64,000 nucleotides of DNA, from assembly GCA_050257395.1 (NCBI GenBank), contig JBLMWU010000021.1, forward strand, positions 3,325 to 67,324, written 5' to 3'. The position numbers and the translations under genes were made by a program. The notes below the pieces were generated by a model. It was not told the origin of the DNA, ran no database searches, and saw only the letters and a program-made list of their open reading frames with translations. Numbering within the stretch: position 1 is the stretch's first letter; the number at the start of each line of letters is the position of its first letter. Shown one piece after another: positions 58,544 to 64,000 of this stretch. This stretch comes from JAIRTY01 sp050257395. Its GTDB lineage: Bacteria; Actinomycetota; Actinomycetes; Streptosporangiales; Streptosporangiaceae.

Positions 58544-60805
58544 ATGGCTGTGACAACCGGCCAGTGGCAGCTGACATCTGCGGAGAACGAACTGATCGAC
58601 GCGGCTGCCGACGACACCGAAGCTGACCTGCGGGAGCGTGCAGGCAGGCAGCAAGGCGTGATCCGAGCCGAAATCCTGAGAGACCTGATCACAGGGGCGA
58701 ATCCGCAATGGCCGGTCAGGGACCGCATCCGCATAGCCGGCGCCCGGATCCACGGTCCGCTTGATCTGGCAGGCGCCGATTTGGCATGCGCCCTGCATTT
58801 CACCGACTGCGTGTTCGAGGACCGGGTGGACCTGCGGCTGGCCCGGACCCGCAGGCCAGTGGAATGGGAGGGCGGCCAGACAGCCGCAATTGTCGCTGAC
58901 GAGTTCGAGACCGATGCCGATCTCATCATCCAGAACGTCACGGTCACTGGTCTCATCTCCCTGCACTGGGCCAGTGTGCGCGGGGATCTGCGGCTTACCG
59001 GCAGTCACCTGGTCGCGGCCGGTGAGCAAGTGTTCTACGGCAAAGACCTGCGGGTGGGTGGCTCTCTCTTCCTGGATGGGGAGGACTTCCGGGCGCAGGG
59101 TGAGGTGTGCCTGCGGTCGGCACACGTCGAGGGCCAGATCGACTGCAGGCATGCCCGCTTCAGCAACCCGCTGGGCTGTGCGATCAACGCAGACCATCTG
59201 GTGGCGGACGGGGAATTGCTATGCGAGGAGGACTTCCGCGCCGTCGGCGAAGTCTGCCTGCAGTGGGCGAAGCTGCGGCGCCTGCGGGCGACCGGTGGCA
59301 GCTTCCGCAGTTCCACCACCTACGCGCTCCATGCGGACGCGCTTCACGCCGAGGCGGGCATCTATCTGGACCGCGGGTTCCACGCCACCGCCACGGTGCG
59401 GCTGGTCGGCGCGAACATCACCGGGGAGTTGTGCTGTACCGGGGGTTTCTTCGACAATCCCAGCGGCCGGGCGCTGGACGCCGAACGGATCGGCGCCGAG
59501 GACGTGTACCTCGACCGGGGTTTCCGGGCGCACGGTGATGTCCGCTTCAATGACGCCGAGGTCACACGGCAGTTCAATGCCAGCGGCGGTGAGTTCCGCA
59601 ACGAGCGGCGCGGTGAAAACCAATACGCGCTGGACTGCGATGGCCTGCGCTGCGACGCCGACGTGTTCCTCAACGACGGGTTCAACGCCACCGGCACGGT
59701 GAGTCTGCGGGGGGCCCAGATCAAGACCGAGCTGAACTGCACCGCCGCATCGTTCACCAAGGCCGATGGCCTCGCCCTGTTCGCGGACGGCCTGACCACC
59801 CCGGGCATGGTCTTCCTGGACCGGGACTTCCGGGCAGACGGCGAAGTCCGCTTCGCCCGGGCAACGATCGGCCGCCAGCTCGTGTGCACCGGTAGCGCAT
59901 TCAGCAATCAGAACGGCACCGCACTCGATATCAGCGGCCTGGTGACGCCCGGTGACGTGCTGCTGAACGAAGGCTTCCAGGCTACTGGCGAGGTGCGGAT
60001 GCACGGCGCTGACATCACCCGCGACCTGGACTTCACCGGTGCACGGCTGAATGGGCCGAAAGGGCTCACCGCCCGGGGAGTACACGTCGGCGGCCGCCTT
60101 ATATGGAAGATGGATAACCCACCCGAAGGACCAGTAGACCTTTCCCTGGCCAGCATCAGCCGGCTGGACGACACCTGGCGGAGTTGGCCCTCAGGCAATT
60201 ACACCCTGGCCGGGCTGACCTACGGGATCACCGCCGATGGCGACATGACAGTGGACCAGCGCATCAAGTGGCTGCGCGCGACAAAGACCTACACTGCGGA
60301 CGCTTATCAGCAGCTTGTCCAGTCTCACTTGCTCAGCGGCGACCAGAAGAGCGCAGACCGCGTCGCTATCGCAAGCCAGCGGGACCTGCGCAAACGGGGC
60401 GAGCTCAGACGGCTTTCGCGATGGTGGAACACGTTCGTCGATGTGTTCGTGGGCTACGGCTACAAGCTGCACCGGCCATTCATCGCTCTCCTTATCGCTG
60501 GGGTAATCGGAGGGTTTATTTTCTGGGCCGCTCAACACGCTGGGCTAATTGTCTCCACCGGCAGACCTCACACATCGGCTCTGAAGGCACCTCCGGCTGC
60601 CTATCCGGCCTTCTATCCCTTCCCATACGCTTTCCAGCTCCTGATCCCTGGCCTCGACCTCCGCGAGACATCCAACTGGCTCCCGGACGCGACGAAATCA
60701 GGGGGCGTGCTCCTCATGACACTTATCTGGCTGATGATCATATTCGGCTGGGTACTGGCAACCGCCGTCGCAGCGGGCATCACGCGGGTTTTCCGTCGGC
60801 GGTGA
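58544..60805 (+). CDS. large repeat protein with predicted beta-helix and C-terminal membrane helices
   Basis: A 753-residue protein from ATG at 58544 after GGGGGGCGGG. The N-terminal 90 residues are a helical cap, then seven or eight repeats of about 48-53 residues follow. The unit can be summarised as 'GEVxLxGAxIxGxLxCxGGxF' then 'xNPxGxALxADGLxxxxxVFLDxxFxA'; clear copies start near 59097, 59241, 59388, 59532, 59694, 59838 and 59982. Their alternating pattern suggests a right-handed parallel beta-helix. The C-terminus has a helical region and two membrane helices, FIALLIAGVIGGFIFWA and LMTLIWLMIIFGWVLATAV. Streptomyces homologues are labelled 'membrane-associated oxidoreductase', but no cofactor motif is seen. 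Function unknown. Confidence 0.85.
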   Translation: MAVTTGQWQLTSAENELIDAAADDTEADLRERAGRQQGVIRAEILRDLITGANPQWPVRDRIRIAGARIHGPLDLAGADLACALHFTDCVFEDRVDLRLARTRRPVEWEGGQTAAIVADEFETDADLIIQNVTVTGLISLHWASVRGDLRLTGSHLVAAGEQVFYGKDLRVGGSLFLDGEDFRAQGEVCLRSAHVEGQIDCRHARFSNPLGCAINADHLVADGELLCEEDFRAVGEVCLQWAKLRRLRATGGSFRSSTTYALHADALHAEAGIYLDRGFHATATVRLVGANITGELCCTGGFFDNPSGRALDAERIGAEDVYLDRGFRAHGDVRFNDAEVTRQFNASGGEFRNERRGENQYALDCDGLRCDADVFLNDGFNATGTVSLRGAQIKTELNCTAASFTKADGLALFADGLTTPGMVFLDRDFRADGEVRFARATIGRQLVCTGSAFSNQNGTALDISGLVTPGDVLLNEGFQATGEVRMHGADITRDLDFTGARLNGPKGLTARGVHVGGRLIWKMDNPPEGPVDLSLASISRLDDTWRSWPSGNYTLAGLTYGITADGDMTVDQRIKWLRATKTYTADAYQQLVQSHLLSGDQKSADRVAIASQRDLRKRGELRRLSRWWNTFVDVFVGYGYKLHRPFIALLIAGVIGGFIFWAAQHAGLIVSTGRPHTSALKAPPAAYPAFYPFPYAFQLLIPGLDLRETSNWLPDATKSGGVLLMTLIWLMIIFGWVLATAVAAGITRVFRRR

Positions 60806-60856
60806 CTGGCTGGAGACGGCCGGAGGCCGGTAGGACATGGCGATGATGGCGCCCGG

Positions 60857-61303
60857 TCAGGCTGAGTGAGCGCTTGGATCTCCCTCAAGCTGGTGCTTCA
60901 GCCCGGTCCAGATCCTGCGCTCCATGCGGCTGCCGAGGGGCCCGGACAGCGGGCCGAGCATGCGCAGCCAGCCTTTGGGCCGAACCTGCCAGTCCCAGCG
61001 CATGACCGTGTCCTGGCCGTCGGCGGCGAAGGTCAGTGTCCCGGAGGTCTCCATCATCGAGCTGGCCGTGCGCGATCCGAGCCGGTGCGGGCGCTCGAAC
61101 TCGGTCAGCTCGACGAGCATCTCCATGCCTGCCTTTCCCATGCGTGCGCGGAACCGCGTGCCCAGCCCGATAGGCGGCGGGGTAAGCAGTTCCACGCCGG
61201 TCATGGCCGGGTTGAACGATGGCTCGTTGCGCGAGTCAGCGACTGTGTCGAATACCCGCCCGACGGGCGCTGCGATGCGGATATGACCGGTGATGTGAGC
61301 CAT
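60857..61303 (-). CDS. SRPBCC family protein
   Basis: A 148-residue single START-like domain from ATG at 61303. It begins ITGHIRIAAPVGRVFDTVAD, then TRFRARMGKAGMEMLVELTEFERP, GTLTFAADGQDTVMRWDW and a final helix GSRMERRIWTGLKHQLEG. The fold binds hydrophobic ligands or acts as a polyketide cyclase. It is convergent with the repeat-protein gene, 51 bp away. Confidence 0.9.
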   Translation of the reverse strand: MAHITGHIRIAAPVGRVFDTVADSRNEPSFNPAMTGVELLTPPPIGLGTRFRARMGKAGMEMLVELTEFERPHRLGSRTASSMMETSGTLTFAADGQDTVMRWDWQVRPKGWLRMLGPLSGPLGSRMERRIWTGLKHQLEGDPSAHSA

Positions 61304-61434
61304 TACCCCACGGTACTGGTGCCCGCTGTCCCGGGTCCGCATCGCCTGCAGGCGCGTCCTTACAGCGCCTTGCCGCGCTGGCTCACGCCCGCCGGACGCT
61401 GCCAGCTGCCGCGATTGGTGCTTGCGTATGCCCG

Positions 61435-61686
61435 TCAGCCGTCTGGCCAGACTGCCAAGGCGCGGTAGGCATAGCCATCCTGCAAGAAGCCAGGCTGCTC
61501 GAAAGTGAAGTTCACGCGCTGGCCGGTCGTGAGCTGCCGGTATCCAGCCATGTGGATGTCAGCGAAGTGGACGAAGCAGCCGCCTGGAACCTCAGGCGCT
61601 TCGATCACGCCCCAGCCTTCATCAGCGTCGAACCACGTGACCACGCCCGCCACCTGCTCCGCGTACGCGGGAGACTTCTTCACCAC
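61435..61686 (-). CDS. divergent cold-shock domain protein
   Basis: An 83-residue protein with the cold-shock barrel: GVVTWFDADEGWGVIEAPEV replaces the usual RNP1 (KGFGFI) with EGWGVI, GCFVHFADI is RNP2, and LTTGQRVNFTFEQPGFLQDG ends the barrel. An 11-residue N-terminal extension is present. Aromatic positions that bind nucleic acid are mostly kept (Trp, Trp, Phe, Phe). It is likely an RNA-binding protein distinct from the main CspA homologue. Confidence 0.85.
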   Translation of the reverse strand: MVKKSPAYAEQVAGVVTWFDADEGWGVIEAPEVPGGCFVHFADIHMAGYRQLTTGQRVNFTFEQPGFLQDGYAYRALAVWPDG

Positions 61687-61787
61687 GGGGTGATTGTGTC
61701 ACCGGTCGTTGCCACGTACGTCGTAGCCGCACCCGCTCATGCACAGCAAGTCAGCGCCAAGGACGCGCGCATCTGCCGCAGTGACGA

Positions 61788-62297
61788 TCATGTGATTCTG
61801 GTGAGTTCCATGATCCAGTTGACTTGCCAGGTGAGTCCGTTGTCCCAGGAGAATGCCTGCTCCCAGCGTGCCGTGGCCGGTGTCTCGTTCGTCCACTCAA
61901 AGCGCACCTTCACCGGCCGGTCGTTGAGCGTGTCGTCGCAGAAGAACGTGCCGCGGCCGTGTGCCCAGCAGCCTTCGACTGGAGGGTCGAGGTGGCCAGG
62001 CCGCCGGCTGGAGGCCCACCAGATCCGCCAGACGTTGCGCTGCGGGTCGAATTGCCGCAGGGTGAGGCCCTCGAACGGGTCACCGCCAGCAGGGGCGTCG
62101 GCCCAGATCCGGTCTGTGTGGCCGAACCCGCCGAAAATGGGCTCGGCGTGCGCGATAGCACCGAACGTCACCCATTGCGTGCAGCCGGGATCGGCGACGT
62201 CAGCCAGCTTGCGGTTATCGACCTGCCAGCGGCCGAAGATGAAGTCGAAGTCGTGGCGGCCATCCGCATGGCCGGCTGCTGCGGCGATGCCGCTCAA
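61788..62297 (-). CDS. conserved hypothetical protein, calycin/DUF1579-like
   Basis: A 169-residue beta-rich protein. HDFDFIFGRWQVDNRKLAD, a Gly-rich FGGFGHTDRIWAD, LTLRQFDPQRNVWRIWWASS, GTFFCDDTLNDRPVKVRFEW and ARWEQAFSWDNGLTWQVNWIMELTR are spaced like a lipocalin or fatty-acid-binding barrel. I recognise the pattern from actinomycete hypothetical proteins but know no function. No signal peptide. Confidence 0.78.
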   Translation of the reverse strand: MSGIAAAAGHADGRHDFDFIFGRWQVDNRKLADVADPGCTQWVTFGAIAHAEPIFGGFGHTDRIWADAPAGGDPFEGLTLRQFDPQRNVWRIWWASSRRPGHLDPPVEGCWAHGRGTFFCDDTLNDRPVKVRFEWTNETPATARWEQAFSWDNGLTWQVNWIMELTRIT

Positions 62298-62725
62298 GGC
62301 CAGTTCCTCTCACTCTGCTGCGGTCACAAGGCTGTGGTCCTGCTGAGCGCATCATGGCGAACGGGACCGACAATCAGCCGACCGTCAACGACCACGAGCA
62401 CCCGGGCGGACCAAGGCGCTGCCCCCGGCCGTCCGCTTCCGCCGCGACGCGGACTATTGGATGGGCTACGCCCGCTCAGGCCCGGCAGCTGGTGCGCGCC
62501 AGCTGCCGGCGGCGCGTGGTGTTGCGTCAGTCACCCGCCCGCTAGACCAGGTCGTCTAGATCCCCGGTCGCCTGCGCGCCGCCCGGGCGGCCCCCCCGCC
62601 GGCTTGACGGCCTGCCCGTTAAAGCGATATCACTTTTAGGGCAGATCGGGTGGCCGGCGTCGCAGCCGGCGGGAGGGCGATCCGGTGCACGCACTGCATG
62701 ACGACCAGGACCGGGGGCTGCGGCC
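62298..62725. other. intergenic region before the ABC exporter operon
   Basis: No convincing gene is present. Several short open frames exist but none has a ribosome site with normal protein composition. The right part carries a promoter and palindrome (62604-62636). A short frame from 62354 has no recognisable domain. Confidence 0.55.
62604..62636 (+). promoter_or_regulatory. promoter with overlapping operator for the ABC exporter
   Basis: TTGACG at 62604-62609, an 18-nt spacer and TATCAC at 62628-62633 form a plausible vegetative promoter. AAAGCGATATCACTTT at 62621-62636 is an inverted repeat with a single mismatched pair (centre GATATC) and covers the -10 box. A repressor bound there would block transcription of the ABC genes starting at 62726. 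Confidence 0.6.
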
Positions 62726-63625
62726 ATGACCGGTGTGCTGGAGCTCGGCAACCTGACCCGCCGGTTCGGCAGCGTGACGGCTCTGGACGATCTGAGCTTC
62801 AGCGTCCCGGCCGGGCATGTGGTGGGCTTCCTCGGGCCGAACGGCGCCGGCAAGACCACCACCATGCGGGCCATCTTCGGCCTGACCGACCTCGATGCCG
62901 GCTCGGTGCGGTGGCAGGGCGCCCCGGTCGGGGCGGAGCAGCGGCGCCGCTTCGGCTACATGCCGGAGGAACGGGGCCTGTACCCGACCATGAAGGTGGC
63001 CGAGCAGATCGAGTACATCGGGCGGCTGCACGGGATGGACGCGTCCGCGGCCGCCTCCGCCACTGCCCGCTGGCTCGACCGGCTTGCGGTGGCGGACCGG
63101 GCGGCCAGCAAGGTCGCGGCGCTGTCGCACGGCAACCAGCAGCGGGTGCAGCTGGCGGCGGCGCTCGTGCACGACCCCGAGGTGCTGGTGCTCGACGAGC
63201 CGCTGGCCGGCCTGGACCCCACCGGGATCGACGCCATCGGCGAGGTCCTCGTGGAGCGGGCGCACGCGGGGTGCTGCGTGCTGTTCTCCAGCCATCAGCT
63301 CGACCAGGTCGAGGACCTGTGTGAGTCGGTGGCCATCATCGACCACGGCCGGCTGGTGGCGAGCGGGACGGTCGACGAGCTGGCCACCAGCGGGGCCCGG
63401 CGGCTCGCGGTCCGGGTCGAGGGAGACCGCCAGGGAACCTGGGCGCGCACCGTCCCCGGCGTCACGGTGTCGGAGCTGGACGGCGGTGAGGTCAGGCTCG
63501 TCCTCCACGAGGACGCCGACAGCGACGTGGTGCTGGACGCGGCGCGGTCCGCCGGCCGCGTGACCACGTTCGTCTTCGAACGCCGGCGGCTGTCCGAAGT
63601 CTTCCGGGAGGCGGTGAGCCGGTGA
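62726..63625 (+). CDS. ABC transporter ATP-binding protein (NatA-type exporter)
   Basis: A 299-residue ATPase. Walker A is GPNGAGKTTT, the Q-loop region has FGYMPEERGLYP, the signature is LSHGNQQRVQLAAALVH, Walker B is VLVLDEPLAGLDP and the switch His is in LFSSHQLDQVEDLC. The C-terminal 80 residues form a DUF4162-type accessory domain, typical of drug- or sodium-exporter ATPases of the NatA group. Its stop overlaps the start of a permease gene (GTGA), so both subunits are coupled. Confidence 0.95.
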   Translation: MTGVLELGNLTRRFGSVTALDDLSFSVPAGHVVGFLGPNGAGKTTTMRAIFGLTDLDAGSVRWQGAPVGAEQRRRFGYMPEERGLYPTMKVAEQIEYIGRLHGMDASAAASATARWLDRLAVADRAASKVAALSHGNQQRVQLAAALVHDPEVLVLDEPLAGLDPTGIDAIGEVLVERAHAGCCVLFSSHQLDQVEDLCESVAIIDHGRLVASGTVDELATSGARRLAVRVEGDRQGTWARTVPGVTVSELDGGEVRLVLHEDADSDVVLDAARSAGRVTTFVFERRRLSEVFREAVSR

Positions 63626-64000
63626 AGGCTCTGCCCATAGTCATCGCCGCCCTGGCGGTGACGGCCATCATCCGGCTCGGGCTGCGCCGCCGGGGCACGG
63701 GCACATCGCCGCGGGCAGGCGTGCCGGTGGCGTGGCTGCGCGGCCGGGGGCTCCTCGGCGACACCGGCCTGGTGGCCGGGCGGGAGATCCGGGAGCGGGT
63801 GCGGGGGCGGGTGTTCCGGGTCGTGACGGTCATCCTGTTCGCCGCGGTGGCGGCCGCCGTCGTCATCCCCACCCTGAACGCCGGGGCGGCCACGGTCCAG
63901 CGGGTGGGCGTGGTGGCCGGCTCGGCGCCGCTCGAGGCCGAGCTGCGCGGTCTGGCCAGGAGCGCGGGGCTGTCCGTGACGCTCGTCAGTGAGCCGGGCC
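63622..64000 (+). CDS. ABC transporter permease (NatB-like), 5' part only
   Basis: The frame opens with GTG at 63622, overlapping the ATPase stop, and runs to the window edge (126 residues). It has an N-terminal hydrophobic segment, ALPIVIAALAVTAIIRLGL, an Arg-rich loop, TGLVAGREIRERVRGRVFRV and a membrane helix, VVTVILFAAVAAAVVIPTL, typical of ABC-2/NatB permeases. The rest lies beyond the right edge. Together with the ATPase it forms an exporter; the substrate is unknown. Confidence 0.88.
   Translation, partial: MKALPIVIAALAVTAIIRLGLRRRGTGTSPRAGVPVAWLRGRGLLGDTGLVAGREIRERVRGRVFRVVTVILFAAVAAAVVIPTLNAGAATVQRVGVVAGSAPLEAELRGLARSAGLSVTLVSEPG

Noticed and set aside
62354..62545. A 63-residue frame in the gap before the ABC operon
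   Set aside because: No ribosome site, no recognisable domain, and Arg/Pro-rich composition. A second frame there also showed no identifiable homology by eye.

Overview
The window is very GC-rich (roughly 70-75% by eye), with many GTG starts, GGAGG-type ribosome binding sites and genes packed on both strands. Lsr2, a DUF4193 protein, an NIT-kinase/Roadblock/DUF742 'conservon', an actinobacterial-type coproporphyrin ferrochelatase, several deazaflavin (F420) type proteins, a mycothiol-type DinB protein and a SigI-like ECF factor all point to a filamentous soil actinomycete (Streptosporangiales-like; I cannot fix the genus). No rRNA, tRNA, CRISPR array, insertion sequence or prophage was recognised. 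The DNA looks chromosomal and mostly accessory or metabolic.

Layout. 1-4 kb: leftward conservon (NIT histidine kinase, Roadblock, DUF742 running off the left edge). 4-12 kb: acyl-CoA dehydrogenase, zinc-ribbon/FHA protein, amide permease plus formamidase operon, aldo/keto reductase, lipoprotein phosphoesterase. 12-24 kb: DUF4193, a membrane pseudokinase, inositol-phosphatase and ferrochelatase pair, lytic transglycosylase, MFS exporter, TetR, GuaB1, GAF kinase, SDR. 24-30 kb: DUF4232 lipoprotein, epimerase, an internally deleted methyltransferase, and an amine oxidase/SCP2/permease operon facing a TetR gene. 30-44 kb: mixed enzymes including SMP-30, LLM oxidoreductase, amino-acid dehydrogenase, hemolysin III, TOPRIM protein, two deazaflavin-type proteins and a MerB-like protein, then Lsr2. 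44-49 kb: long-form argG with an ARG box, and a SigI-like ECF factor divergent from a carboxymuconolactone-decarboxylase-like gene with matching promoters on both sides. 49-56 kb: cyclase/TPP-enzyme pair, dienelactone hydrolase, acyl-CoA ligase and enoyl-CoA hydratase. 56-62 kb: P450 remnant, small proteins and a 753-residue repeat protein with C-terminal membrane helices. 62.6-64 kb: start of an ABC exporter operon, cut by the right edge.

Two themes stand out. First, gene decay by deletion is frequent: a TetR/SDR divergent pair collapsed into two stubs (19.8 kb), a methyltransferase lacking its middle (26.2 kb), a trehalase-like remnant (34.4-35 kb), a reductase whose first residues come from another family (46.2 kb), and a P450 stub with a frameshift (56.1-56.4 kb). 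Second, several regulatory sites can be read directly: mirror-image ECF promoters at 47.4 kb, an ARG box at 45.65 kb, and palindromes at 29.68, 38.28 and 62.63 kb. The best candidates for undescribed biology are the repeat/beta-helix membrane protein, the pseudokinase, and the SigI-like circuit controlling a cysteine-less AhpD-like protein.
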